DNA from: Korobacter sp036501185 | GTDB taxonomy: Bacteria > Acidobacteriota > Terriglobia > Terriglobales > Acidobacteriaceae | Direction: 5' to 3' | Assembly: GCA_036501185.1 (NCBI GenBank) | Contig: DASYAU010000119.1 | Coordinates: 1-64,000, forward strand | DNA length: 64,000 nucleotides | In this document: piece by piece, positions 8,665 through 17,285 of the stretch | Layout: each line of letters begins with the position of its first letter | Numbering within the stretch: the first letter of the stretch is position 1 | Translations under genes and position numbers: made by a program | Notes under the pieces: generated by a model | What the model saw: the letters and a program-made list of their open reading frames with translations, nothing else | Told to the model about the DNA's origin: nothing | Database searches by the model: none

Positions 8665-10917
8665 TTACGAGCGCAGTGCGGTACTGCTCTTTTCGTCGCT
8701 GTAATAGCTCTCGTATCCTCCTCCACTCCCGTAGCCGTAAGCGGAGTAGCCTGAGTAATAGCCATAGCTGGAAGCTTGGAAACCGTTCATCACAACCCCC
8801 CGTACCGTCGGGAAGGAGTTGTTCACAAGTTCGCAGACGCGCCGGAACGCATGACGATTTGTATAACGGTGGCGCGCCACGATGATGACGGCGTTTGCGT
8901 AGGCGCTGAACAGCAGTGCGTCAGTCACCATCAAGGCCGGGGGCGTATCCAGAACGATGTGGTCGTACTCCGAGCACCACTCTTCCATCATCTTCGACAT
9001 GCGCTGCGAATCGAGAAGGTCCGCTGGGCTTGGTGGTCGGGTGCCGCTGCCAAGAATGTGCAGGTTGGGCAAGGCTTCCATCGATGTAAGAGCATCCCGC
9101 CAGTTTTGGATACCGGCAAGGCAGTCGGAAAGACCTTCGGATGTCTGCAAGCCGAGGATAGAAGCCAGGCGACCGCGACGCATGTCGGCATCCACCAAAA
9201 GGACGCGCCGATTCTCCTGCGCCAGGACGCTCGCAGTGTTGATGCTGACCGTGGTCTTACCTTCGCCCGGCGCTGAACTGGTTACCACCACCACCTTCGG
9301 CGGCGCCCCGGCGCACGCGAGACGGATCGAGGTACGCAGCGAACGGAATGATTCAGAGAACTGCGAGCGCGGTTTCTCAACCGATAGAAGTGCGACGGTG
9401 CGCGATCCTTCACGGCTGCGAAATTTCCGTTGCTTAAGATCGCCTTCGCCAGTGAGCTCGGGGATGATCGTCAGCATAGGAAGCTGGGAAGCGGCTTCGA
9501 CGTCCTCCGGAGTGCCAATCCGTTGATCGAGCCGGTCGTTGATGAACACGCCGAACATTCCGAGGAACAGGCCCATGCCCAGCGATAAAGCTGCTGTCAT
9601 TGCCACTCGCGGCTCGACGGGAAACGCCGGTACCTTGGCCCCGTCAATGATGTCGACATTCGTCGAGCGCAGGCCCGCCACCACGCCAGCTTCCTGGAGC
9701 TTCTTCAGCAGGTCCTCGTAAAGATCCCGGCCAGAATCAACTTCGCGCTTCAAAATCCCGTACTGGTTGAAACCTTCGCTCATATTGAAGGTTTCCTGCT
9801 TCTGCTTCTCCACGTTGGTTCGGAGACTGTCTTCGGTATTGCGAGCGGCTAAATAGTCATTTTCATAGCGGCCCGCCATCGACTCCAGTTCCGCACTGAT
9901 CGAATGTTGCACCTGGTCCAACTGCGCGCGTAGCTGTATCACCTTTGGATATTTGCTGCCGTAATGGGTTACTGCGTCGGCCAACTGCGCTTTTAAATCG
10001 GCCTGCTGCTGCTTCAGCGTGATGATGTGGGGGTCATTGGAAATTGAGGAAACCTGGTCGGGATCGCCGGCTTTCGCAATACGGTACTTCGCCTCTTTCT
10101 CAATTCGGTCGGCCTGCGCTTCCGTAAGCTGCCGGCTCAACTCATCGAGCTTACTCATGTAGAGGTTGTTATTCTCATCCACCCCGACAATGCCGGTTTT
10201 CTTCTGGTAGTCGGCAAGGTTCTGTTGCGCTTTTTCGACGTTGGCCTTCAGCTCGTCCAGTTGCTGGGTGAGCCACGTGGACGCCTTGCGCGTCGCCTGG
10301 AAGCGCGCTACGAAATTGCGTTCCTGATAATCGCGCGCCAACGTATTGACCACGTTTGCGGCCATCTGGGGGTCGGAGTTCCTGAATTTAATCTCGATTA
10401 TGTGGGTGTGCGGAACGGAGTGGACGCTCAGCGAACCCGCAAAGATCCCCCGCAGCGCCTCGCGCCGGGCATTCTCTGGAGTCGGTTTATCCTTTTTCTC
10501 CTTGAGATGAAACTCGCGATTGTTCTCGAGATGGAGTTCCTCGATTACTGTCTCAGCGAGGGTCGCGCTTTTGAGCACGCGAACCTGGGTCTCCAATCGC
10601 GCGTTCCAGTCATCGGCCATAGCCGAAAGCGCGTTATCTCCCCCCAGGTCCAAACTGTCGGAAGATTCCGGGTTGACGGCGATGTCCGCAGTCGCTTCGT
10701 ATCGTCGCGTCTTCAGCGCGCAGTAGAGGCCCCCGAGCACCAGGCAGAACACGACGCAGCCGATGAGGATCTTTTTTCCCCGCGCAATCACGCCCCAGAC
10801 CCATAAAAGGTCAATCTGAGAGTCGTCGCCACCAGTGACAGTTCCGGGCGCAGCGCCCGTTACAGGACCCAAGGCCCTGTGGTGCTGGGGAGTAACAATT
10901 TGTGTCTTGAAATCCAT
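8665..10917 (-). CDS. Wzz/GNVR polysaccharide co-polymerase fused to tyrosine autokinase (Wzc-like)
   Basis: A 750-residue inner-membrane protein controlling chain length and export. In order it has a short cytoplasmic N-terminus, a Wzz domain with a first membrane helix (GKKILIGCVVFCLVLGGLYC), a long coiled-coil periplasmic region, a second helix after AFPVEPRVAMTAALSLGMG, and a cytoplasmic BY-kinase with Walker A (SSAPGEGKTT), Walker A' (VLLVDADMRRG) and Walker B (IVLDTPP). The C-terminus carries a tyrosine cluster (SSYGYYSGYSAYGYG, then YESYY), the usual autophosphorylation tail. The start was set at 10917 (MDFKTQIV), 22 bp after the export gene and preceded by GAGAAG; the longer frame would run into that gene. 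Confidence 0.93.
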   Translation of the reverse strand: MDFKTQIVTPQHHRALGPVTGAAPGTVTGGDDSQIDLLWVWGVIARGKKILIGCVVFCLVLGGLYCALKTRRYEATADIAVNPESSDSLDLGGDNALSAMADDWNARLETQVRVLKSATLAETVIEELHLENNREFHLKEKKDKPTPENARREALRGIFAGSLSVHSVPHTHIIEIKFRNSDPQMAANVVNTLARDYQERNFVARFQATRKASTWLTQQLDELKANVEKAQQNLADYQKKTGIVGVDENNNLYMSKLDELSRQLTEAQADRIEKEAKYRIAKAGDPDQVSSISNDPHIITLKQQQADLKAQLADAVTHYGSKYPKVIQLRAQLDQVQHSISAELESMAGRYENDYLAARNTEDSLRTNVEKQKQETFNMSEGFNQYGILKREVDSGRDLYEDLLKKLQEAGVVAGLRSTNVDIIDGAKVPAFPVEPRVAMTAALSLGMGLFLGMFGVFINDRLDQRIGTPEDVEAASQLPMLTIIPELTGEGDLKQRKFRSREGSRTVALLSVEKPRSQFSESFRSLRTSIRLACAGAPPKVVVVTSSAPGEGKTTVSINTASVLAQENRRVLLVDADMRRGRLASILGLQTSEGLSDCLAGIQNWRDALTSMEALPNLHILGSGTRPPSPADLLDSQRMSKMMEEWCSEYDHIVLDTPPALMVTDALLFSAYANAVIIVARHRYTNRHAFRRVCELVNNSFPTVRGVVMNGFQASSYGYYSGYSAYGYGSGGGYESYYSDEKSSTALRS

Positions 10918-10939
10918 GTTCTTCTCGATGCCCTGCTTG

Positions 10940-11872
10940 CTAAAAACGTCCGTAAATCGCCATGCCAACGGCAGCTTCCACGATCGATTTCGCACCCGTC
11001 TGCGCAATCGTCTTGCCTTTGCTGGTGGGGATGAAGACAACATCATCCGGATGCAACTCCGCATCCGGCGCCTTTGCCTTCATGATCTCGTCCAGTGGAA
11101 GATTGATTTGCTCCAACCCGTTCGGGGTGCGACGGACAATCCGGGCGCCGCGGAGCGCCGCTGTCTTTGTCGATCCCTGCGCCAAAGCAATCGCCCGAAG
11201 CACGGTAATCTGCGTGTTGTTTTCCATCAGAAATGCGCCGGGTTTATTCACTTCGCCAACTACGTACACCACCGGTGCTTTGTCCACAACGATCGTGTCG
11301 CCCGGTTCAATTTGGATATCAGTCGCCAGGTTTGCCTTGGTAACGGAGAGATTAATTTTCTGCGGGTGCTCGATGTCCCCATGACGAATCAGCGTAACGT
11401 CGGTCGCCGCTCGTTGGGTCAATCCGCCTGCCGCCGATATCGCTTCGAACAAACGATGAGGGCCAAACAGTGGATAAGTCCCTGGCTGGTTCACTTCCCC
11501 CATAATGGTGACACCTTGGGTCGCATACTCGGCGACGAAGATGGAAACCTGCGGATGCAGCACGAGGTCCTTTTCAACCAGGAGTGCGGCCAGTCGTTCT
11601 TGCGCTTCATTAGCCGTAATCCCTGCCACTTGAAGCTCGCCAACCAGGGGCAACGAGACATTTCCTTTATCGTTTACGCGCGTCTTCAGCGTAAGTTCAG
11701 GAACCTCAAAGACGTTGATTTCGAGCAGGTCGCCCGCTCCGATCGTCAGTTGCGAGTTGGTACTTCTCGCTTGCTGCGGCTCAACCGTCGGCGGCGCTGG
11801 ATTCGGCGAAGACTGGCCCGCACACCAGCCCGTCACAAAAATCGTAGCGAGAGCGACCGCTGCCAATTTCAT
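10940..11872 (-). CDS. Polysaccharide export protein (Wza/Poly_export-SLBB family)
   Basis: A 310-residue exported protein, the first gene of the exopolysaccharide operon. It has an N-terminal signal sequence (KLAAVALATIFVTGWCAGQ), a Poly_export domain (LTIGAGDLLEINVFEVPEL...LVGELQVAGIT) and two SLBB-type modules (TIMGEVNQPGTYPL and VYVVGEVNKPGAFLM). It should form the outer-membrane or periplasmic part of the export channel and pair with the adjacent co-polymerase kinase. A Cys follows the signal peptide, but the lipobox is poor (TGWC), so lipoprotein status is uncertain. The start was moved to 11872 because AAGGGG lies 5 nt upstream and the signal peptide begins there. Confidence 0.92.
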   Translation of the reverse strand: MKLAAVALATIFVTGWCAGQSSPNPAPPTVEPQQARSTNSQLTIGAGDLLEINVFEVPELTLKTRVNDKGNVSLPLVGELQVAGITANEAQERLAALLVEKDLVLHPQVSIFVAEYATQGVTIMGEVNQPGTYPLFGPHRLFEAISAAGGLTQRAATDVTLIRHGDIEHPQKINLSVTKANLATDIQIEPGDTIVVDKAPVVYVVGEVNKPGAFLMENNTQITVLRAIALAQGSTKTAALRGARIVRRTPNGLEQINLPLDEIMKAKAPDAELHPDDVVFIPTSKGKTIAQTGAKSIVEAAVGMAIYGRF

Positions 11873-12194
11873 GGATACCCCTTGGTGTTCCTCGACGAAA
11901 AGTACGCTCCCAGCGGGAGTCGTTAGCGTGGTTGCGTTTGTCTTGTAAGCGGCGAGCTTTGTCAGCACGTTCTCTAAAAGCTTATTGAGCCTTGAGCCCA
12001 TCCCTGTGCAATTGCGTCCTCAGTATCTTGCGACACTTCCTCACGAATTGTCGCAGCCAGAGCATCAACATCTGGATCGGCAAGAACGCTGTTGCCGGAG
12101 AAGGATTTCGGCTGACTTGATTAAGTCGATAATAGCCGCAGCAACCCTAAATTGCAATTGTATCGATGGTTACCGCAGTACACACAGATTACCT

Positions 12195-12212
12195 AATTAC
12201 AATTCCGTAATT
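12195..12212. promoter_or_regulatory. Inverted repeat, possible operator of the exopolysaccharide operon
   Basis: AATTAC, 6-nt spacer, GTAATT: perfect 6-bp arms in an 18-bp site, a size and symmetry suited to a dimeric helix-turn-helix regulator. It lies in the AT-rich centre of the divergent intergenic region, about 320 bp before the export gene start. Binding is inferred only from symmetry and position. Confidence 0.3.
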
Positions 12213-12281
12213 CGAGATTACTTTGCTGTCATCTTTCATTTTCTGCACCTTCGCTATCTGGCACAGGTTGATGTGCTTGGC

Positions 12282-12310
12282 TTGTCCAGAGCAGCAGAAT
12301 CTCGTACCCT
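12282..12310 (+). promoter_or_regulatory. Candidate promoter with -10 six nucleotides before the start codon
   Basis: TTGTCC (12282-12287), a 17-bp spacer and TACCCT (12305-12310), then 6 nt to the ATG at 12317. There is no Shine-Dalgarno. A start site 6-7 nt after the -10 would fall on the ATG, giving a leaderless transcript. Confidence 0.4.
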
Positions 12311-12316
12311 GCCTCC

Positions 12317-13435
12317 ATGGCTTTCCGGACCCCTTGCGTATGGCTCTCGGCCGCGTTTTTTGTCTTGAGCGGCATCTCGTACTCGCTCTCGCACGCTCCC
12401 GTCGCTTGCTCCGGCTATGCCCGAAACGGCGCCCTCAGCCGTATCACAGTCGCGCACGGCAAACTCGAAGTGTCCGTCACTCCACCCGGCCAGGAATCCT
12501 TCTCGCTGACTATGAATTCAGTCCATACTTCTGATGTTTGCTCAATGTTTTTCTCGCTGGATTCCCGGGTCGCAGCCGCCGTACTCTACAACACCGAGAA
12601 CGTGACCGAACCAGGCTATCTGCTTCTGCTGGACGTCGAACACCACCAGTGGATCAGCACCAGGCCCGCGCGCCTCGACGTCCAGATTCCCCCGCCCGTT
12701 GTCGTCACCGGCTTTTTTCAGGATACCCACCAGGTCCTGGTTTCGGCCGCTCACCCGTTTGTGCGCGATGGCCATGCCACTATTTTTCCCGAGCTCGTCG
12801 GCATTGCCCCCGACGGTGAAAATGTCACGGTGAGCAGCGATGTCCGCAGTGTACCCGCGCCGAGCGCCCCGATCTTCTATCTTGACGCGCAACGAAACCG
12901 CCTTTGGTTCTCTGCTGCAAATGATTGCTCGCTCAAGAGCGAGAGCCTGTTCGGCGATCTGCAGTACGGTGCACGAATCGATGCTGACAACATCGCAGCT
13001 GCCGGATGCAACACTCCGCACGACGTTCTATTCCCAGACGAAAACTCCGCGGTCTTCGTCTCGCAGAGGGGAGACGACGTCGTCCTTTACAAGATGAATC
13101 TCCAAAACGGATCGGTGGATACGCTTCCGTTGACTCATCCCGAACATGTCAGCTATTGGCTGTTCCCCGGGACATTCACGTCCCCCGACGGGCGTTGGAT
13201 TGGCATAACTCTTGGCGAGGTGAACCACGGTACGATATCCACTCACTACGAGGGTCCATTCGTTGCTGTCGTAGAAGCGCACGATTTCAGGCTCTCCCGC
13301 ATCGTTCGTGTATCCGGCCACGATGCGGCGGCGACCGCGTCCCTTGGCGACGACGCTACAGTGACTTATTTCAATGGAAAATCCTGGGAGTCGAAAACGG
13401 TCGAGGCAGGAAAGGACGGAGGCAACCACCGCTAG
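12317..13435 (+). CDS. Exported protein of unknown function, beta-propeller-like
   Basis: 372 residues. The N-terminus (MAFRTPCVWLSAAFFVLSGI) is a signal peptide or anchor. The rest has no family I can name, but it shows repeated short strands with turn motifs such as SLDSRVAAAVLYN, YLDAQRNRLWFSA, FPDENSAVFVSQR, TSPDGRWIGITLG and LGDDATVTYFNG, spaced as in WD40/TolB-like propeller blades. It has an even number of Cys residues, consistent with a periplasmic location. It is divergent from the polysaccharide operon, so a role near the envelope is possible, but nothing ties it to that pathway. Its stop codon shares the bases CTAG with the stop of the convergent gene. Confidence 0.7.
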   Translation: MAFRTPCVWLSAAFFVLSGISYSLSHAPVACSGYARNGALSRITVAHGKLEVSVTPPGQESFSLTMNSVHTSDVCSMFFSLDSRVAAAVLYNTENVTEPGYLLLLDVEHHQWISTRPARLDVQIPPPVVVTGFFQDTHQVLVSAAHPFVRDGHATIFPELVGIAPDGENVTVSSDVRSVPAPSAPIFYLDAQRNRLWFSAANDCSLKSESLFGDLQYGARIDADNIAAAGCNTPHDVLFPDENSAVFVSQRGDDVVLYKMNLQNGSVDTLPLTHPEHVSYWLFPGTFTSPDGRWIGITLGEVNHGTISTHYEGPFVAVVEAHDFRLSRIVRVSGHDAAATASLGDDATVTYFNGKSWESKTVEAGKDGGNHR

Positions 13436-13698
13436 CGCAGGCGCCGCAACTTGCGCCTCGCGGGCAGAAAATTGCTACTCGCCGCCGCTGCGTACCACTT
13501 CCGTGCATACGCCACCCGACCAGCAGACTCAAACCACCTTCCCACCAGGTATTGTGAGCGGGCGTCTCCGTCGCAAGCGAGGTCGGCAATGGCACGTACT
13601 TCCGTGGCCTCAAACTCGCGTACTAATGGGATCGTCAACAATTCCGCGGTCAGTTCTTCCTGTTCAAAATTCAGTTGCGGATTCGGAAGCGCGCTCAT
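13432..13698 (-). CDS. Small Sel1/TPR-like protein
   Basis: About 88 residues. The C-terminal half (ARSQYLVGRWFESAGRVAY, then ARKWYAAAASSNFLPA) follows the helical pattern of one Sel1-like repeat: A.YxLGxxYE..G....A..WY..AA. The N-terminal part is acidic and probably helical. Such repeats mediate protein contacts; no partner is evident. The start was set at the ATG at 13698; a TTG two codons upstream is the alternative, and neither has a clear ribosome-binding site. It is convergent with the exported propeller-like gene, and the two stops overlap in CTAG. Confidence 0.5.
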   Translation of the reverse strand: MSALPNPQLNFEQEELTAELLTIPLVREFEATEVRAIADLACDGDARSQYLVGRWFESAGRVAYARKWYAAAASSNFLPARRKLRRLR

Positions 13699-13867
13699 AC
13701 CCAACTAATTGTGATGTATTTGGGCCCACATCGGATTCCCCCGACCCCCCATTGCTGCTCCCTCCCTTGCCGAAAAATCTCCCACCTTCTACACTATCGT
13801 TTTCCCACCAGGAACTCACTCTGGTTCATATTCCGCACGTCTAATCAAGATCGTGCGGGGAGGATAC

Positions 13868-16123
13868 ATGCGGCGGTTTTCTTCGGCTTCCTTGGCAGCA
13901 CTGACAGCAATCTTGTTTTTCACGACACTTTGGTCGGCTTGCGGCGGTGGCGGAAGCAGCAATTCTTCGTTTGCGATCACCAGCTTCATTTTCTCTCCCA
14001 CCCAGATCTCATTGGAACCTGGCCAGGTCGTACTAGTGAGCGCTACCCCTTACAATTCATCGGGTTCGGCGGTTACCGCAACGGTCACCTTTACGCTCGA
14101 CGGCGGCGCCCAGATCAGTCCCGCAATCTCTGTCTCTCCGACCGGCGCGGTTTGCGCCGGATCGTGGGATGCGACCTACACCCTTTGCACCCCAGCCAGG
14201 CCCGCCCAGATCGGTTCGTACAAAATTGTTGCTACGGCCAATGGCGCCACCGCGAAGGAGACTGTCTTCATCCACTATCACGTGGATGCGGTGTATCTCT
14301 CCGGTCCGACCAGCGCTTGCACCAGCAGCGGCAAGACCGGCGGCGTGAGTGCCGTCGCTTGCACCACCGTCGCTGATGCAGGGGGCAGCTGCGGCGCTTC
14401 CACTACCAGCAGCGCGTGCACTACGAATGGCATGTGCGACATCACCGATTCTGTCGGTGGCTTCAGTTACGCCGCGCTCGATTCCAGCGTGGTCAGCTTT
14501 GCGGACGCTACGAAGCCCACATTTACCGCCGGTACCCCGGGCATCACCAAGCTTTACGCCTCGGTCAGCAGCGGCAACGGCGGCACCAGCACGGTCAGCA
14601 CCGCGGTTCCGTACACAACCTGTCTTGTCGATTCCATCAGTCTCCACGTTGCCAGCAAGACGGATACGTCATTCTCCGTCGCGAAGAGTGCTACCACTTC
14701 GCTCGCCGCCGATGTGCTCGACACCTCCGGTACGAGTATCACTCCAAGCCTCACCTTCAACAGCCTCCAGGCCGCTGCGGGAACCGTTTCTGGCAGCAAC
14801 ACGACTGGCACTTATTCGGGCGTCGCGCCGGGATATGGACAAGTCGTCGCGAGCTGCACTCCGCCAAACTGCAACAAGAACGCTTCGGCCGTTTTCAGCA
14901 ACGTCGTCAACGCAACCGTAACCAACTCCAGTAGCGACTCCACCGTCACCGCCAACGAGACCAATGTCTACGTCACCGGCGTGGGCGGCGTGCAAATGTA
15001 CCCCGTCGACAGCACCAAGTTCACCCTCGGCACGCTGCTCTCATTGCCTTATCCCGCAAACTCCATGGTGATAACCCGTGATGGCAAGAGGATCTTCATC
15101 GGCAGCGACAATTTCGCCATGGTCGTCGACACCGCCAGCAACGCGATTGAGAGCCTGAGTTTTGCCGGGCGCGCGCTCGCCGCATCGCCCAATAACGCCT
15201 ACGTTCTTTTCTCGGATCCCACCAGCGGATTGGTAAACGTGCTAAGCGTCTCTAGCCTGACTGTCGCCAATACCGGCGGGTTCACCGTCCCCGGCGTGGA
15301 CGCCGCCACCTTCACCCCTGACGGCAACACGGTTTACTTCGCCTCCGGCTCGAACCTCTATCGGTACCGCGTTGTCGGCGATGCCGGCAGCACGCCGCTT
15401 CCGCTCACCTTGACCCCGGGTGGCGCGCCCTTACCAGCCACCGCGCAGGACATCATGACGAGCGCCAACGGCACCGTGCTTTTCTCCAGCACAACCCCGC
15501 GCATCGTGGCCGATGAGACCTGCAACGCGAACCCCGGCAACGGTCAGTACATCGCCGCATTCGAACCTCTCGGTGGACAGAACTTCACCGCCCCGACCAT
15601 GCTTTCCGCCATCCCGAACGGCAGCGGCATGCTGGCCGTCGATGGTACGCACCTCGACGAAGTCACCATCACCACTCCGAATCCGCTCAATGCTCCTTTC
15701 GCAGGATGCCCGGCAACGGGCTTCGCTACATCGCCGAGCACCATCTCGCTCTCCGCACTGGGCGCCGGCTTCACCGTGAATCAACTGGTCATGTCAAACA
15801 GCGGCCGCTACGCCGCCGTCCTTACTGGTTGCAGCGGCGGCGGGTGCACGCCGCAGGTCGGCATCATCGACCTCACCACCAACACGCTCACCCCGGTTAC
15901 GCTCGTCGACAAAGGCACGAGCGCTCTTACCCAGGTCTATAGTGGCGACTTCCTGCTCGACGACAGCGGCCTGTGGGTCGGCGCCGATGATTCTTATATC
16001 CACTTCATCGACGTCACCAAATTGCAGGACACCCAGCAGGTCCAGGTGCAGATCCAGGGGCCGAGCAGCGGTTCCACCCTCACCTACGTGAATCCCAGCC
16101 TGGTTGCCGTACAGCGCAAGTAG
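13868..16123 (+). CDS. Predicted lipoprotein with Ig-like domains and a C-terminal propeller-like region
   Basis: 751 residues. A signal peptide ends in LWSACGGGGSS, a lipoprotein-like junction common in this phylum. Residues of about 25-370 contain Ser/Thr/Gly-rich Ig-like (BIG-type) segments: FSPTQISLEPGQVVLVSATPYNSSG, YLSGPTSACTSSGKTGG and SISLHVASKTDTSFSVA. The remainder has strand-turn repeats with DG/N motifs (ITRDGKRIFIGSDN, FTPDGNTVYFASGSN, MSNSGRYAAVLTG), as in YVTN/propeller proteins. A cell-surface structural or adhesive role is likely but unproven. GGGGAGG ends 5 nt before the ATG at 13868, fixing the start; a strong terminator follows. It carries many Cys pairs, suggesting disulfides. 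Confidence 0.8.
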   Translation: MRRFSSASLAALTAILFFTTLWSACGGGGSSNSSFAITSFIFSPTQISLEPGQVVLVSATPYNSSGSAVTATVTFTLDGGAQISPAISVSPTGAVCAGSWDATYTLCTPARPAQIGSYKIVATANGATAKETVFIHYHVDAVYLSGPTSACTSSGKTGGVSAVACTTVADAGGSCGASTTSSACTTNGMCDITDSVGGFSYAALDSSVVSFADATKPTFTAGTPGITKLYASVSSGNGGTSTVSTAVPYTTCLVDSISLHVASKTDTSFSVAKSATTSLAADVLDTSGTSITPSLTFNSLQAAAGTVSGSNTTGTYSGVAPGYGQVVASCTPPNCNKNASAVFSNVVNATVTNSSSDSTVTANETNVYVTGVGGVQMYPVDSTKFTLGTLLSLPYPANSMVITRDGKRIFIGSDNFAMVVDTASNAIESLSFAGRALAASPNNAYVLFSDPTSGLVNVLSVSSLTVANTGGFTVPGVDAATFTPDGNTVYFASGSNLYRYRVVGDAGSTPLPLTLTPGGAPLPATAQDIMTSANGTVLFSSTTPRIVADETCNANPGNGQYIAAFEPLGGQNFTAPTMLSAIPNGSGMLAVDGTHLDEVTITTPNPLNAPFAGCPATGFATSPSTISLSALGAGFTVNQLVMSNSGRYAAVLTGCSGGGCTPQVGIIDLTTNTLTPVTLVDKGTSALTQVYSGDFLLDDSGLWVGADDSYIHFIDVTKLQDTQQVQVQIQGPSSGSTLTYVNPSLVAVQRK

Positions 16124-16143
16124 CCAGCCAAGCCAACAGAGAC

Positions 16144-16171
16144 GCCCTCCCTCGGGAGGGCTTTCCTTTTT
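16144..16171 (+). terminator. Rho-independent terminator after the Ig-like lipoprotein gene
   Basis: GCCCTCC (16144-16150), loop CTCG, GGAGGGC (16155-16161), followed by TTTCCTTTTT. It starts 21 nt after the stop codon at 16123. Confidence 0.85.
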
Positions 16172-16183
16172 GCGCGTGAGCGG

Positions 16184-16189
16184 TAAAAT
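16184..16189 (+). promoter_or_regulatory. Candidate -10 box (TAAAAT) seven nucleotides before a start codon
   Basis: TAAAAT ends 7 nt before the ATG at 16197; there is no Shine-Dalgarno in between. It lies just downstream of the preceding terminator, where a new promoter is expected. The -35 region is unconvincing. Confidence 0.4.
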
Positions 16190-16196
16190 CCTGCCC

Positions 16197-16709
16197 ATGC
16201 GCGCGGAACTCGCAATCAAACTGGGGTTGATTTTGATGCTGTCGACTGCGGCTCTGGCGCAGGTTGGAACATCCTCGTCGGACGGCGGGGCGACTTCATT
16301 GGGCGAGGTTGCGCGCAAGACGCGAAGTGCGAATGCCGGCCACTCGGCAAAGGTCTACACCAATGAGAACCTGCCGAAGCAGGGTGGCATCAGCGTAGTG
16401 GGTTCAAACAACGCGGCACCCTCAGCAGCGACGGAACCGGTGATTGACGGGAAAACGACCGAGACTCAGTGGCGAAACGCTCTGGCGCAACAGCAGGGTC
16501 GGGTGAAGGAACTTCAGCAGAATCTAGCAGTGGCGGAGCAGAACCAGCAGCGTACGACAAACTCGACCACCTTGGGACCGAATCCATGGTATGAGCGCTT
16601 CACAAACCAGGTGGAAACCTTGAAACAGCAGCTTGCCGACGCGAAACAACAGCTCATCGATATGCAGGAAGAGGCTCGAAAAGCCGGAGTCGCGCGCTCC
16701 GACGAATAG
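16197..16709 (+). CDS. Exported coiled-coil protein of unknown function
   Basis: 170 residues. A cleavable signal peptide (ELAIKLGLILMLSTAALAQ) is followed by a low-complexity linker and then a Gln/Glu-rich helical region (QWRNALAQQQGRVKELQQ, NLAVAEQNQQ). After a short NPWYERF motif comes a second helix (QVETLKQQLADAKQQ, LIDMQEEARKAG). Heptad spacing suggests a coiled coil. The start was moved to the Met of the signal peptide; the longer frame would run through the upstream terminator. It is convergent with the flavoprotein gene, whose stop begins at the next base. Function unknown, probably periplasmic. Confidence 0.75.
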   Translation: MRAELAIKLGLILMLSTAALAQVGTSSSDGGATSLGEVARKTRSANAGHSAKVYTNENLPKQGGISVVGSNNAAPSAATEPVIDGKTTETQWRNALAQQQGRVKELQQNLAVAEQNQQRTTNSTTLGPNPWYERFTNQVETLKQQLADAKQQLIDMQEEARKAGVARSDE

Positions 16710-17285
16710 TTAGCGACGCGGAGCCAATTGCGACGTAAAGAATCGCTCGGCGGCTTGCACCGCGCTTCGGTCGTTGAGGACGTCGCCTGGTTTGGAACCA
16801 TTGCCCAGAAGTTCTCCGCCCCATTCCATATTCATGTACTCGGCGCTGTAACGCAGCGTGTTGAGCAGAAGCTCGGCGCGTTTGGGATCGTCGTCCGCCT
16901 GGACGCAGATGGCATAGAGCTTCTTGCCGGCCATGCGCTGCTTGAAGTCCGCACCCGGGACGCGGAGCCACGCGCTCCAGTAATCCATGTACAACTTGGC
17001 ACTCGCGGGCAGGCTATACCAATAGACGGGCGCGACGATAACGATGTCTGTGGCGTTCAGGGTGGCGTCGAGCAGGAGGCGCTCGTTGCCTTCGGGCTCG
17101 GGATAGTGGTTGTTGCGGCCGCCATGGTGTCGGATGTCTTCAAAGCGTGGCAGCGGAAACTCGTCGAGATGGATCCACTGCTGCTGAACTTCGTCAGGCA
17201 GTTTTGAGGCGGCCACGCGGGCGAGGGTTTCGGTGTTGCCCTCGCGGCGGGCGCTTGCGACGAGAAAAAGAAAACGGCGGGTCAT
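16710..17285 (-). CDS. Flavodoxin-fold NAD(P)H-dependent FMN reductase
   Basis: 191 residues. The N-terminal phosphate-binding loop (FLVASARREGNTETLAR) and APVYWYSLPASAKLYMDYW are typical of the NADPH-dependent FMN reductase/multimeric flavodoxin group (the P-x-Y-W/Y-x-S-x-P motif stacks on FMN). It should be a soluble cytoplasmic FMN enzyme reducing quinones, metals or nitro/azo compounds; the substrate is not evident. Its start overlaps the stop of the upstream gene at 17282-17285 (ATGA), so it is translationally coupled to that conserved unknown gene. Confidence 0.85.
   Translation of the reverse strand: MTRRFLFLVASARREGNTETLARVAASKLPDEVQQQWIHLDEFPLPRFEDIRHHGGRNNHYPEPEGNERLLLDATLNATDIVIVAPVYWYSLPASAKLYMDYWSAWLRVPGADFKQRMAGKKLYAICVQADDDPKRAELLLNTLRYSAEYMNMEWGGELLGNGSKPGDVLNDRSAVQAAERFFTSQLAPRR

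Larger units (their letters stand above)
11873..12316. other. Divergent intergenic region upstream of the exopolysaccharide operon
   Basis: This 444-bp gap separates the leftward polysaccharide operon from the rightward exported-protein gene and should hold both promoters plus regulatory sites. The middle (about 12110-12245) is markedly AT-richer than its surroundings. It contains a 10-bp perfect palindrome AATTGCAATT and an 18-bp inverted repeat (separate entry). A small hairpin CTCCC-AGC-GGGAG lies in the presumed 5' leader of the export gene near 11908-11920. I see no credible coding sequence here. Confidence 0.6.
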
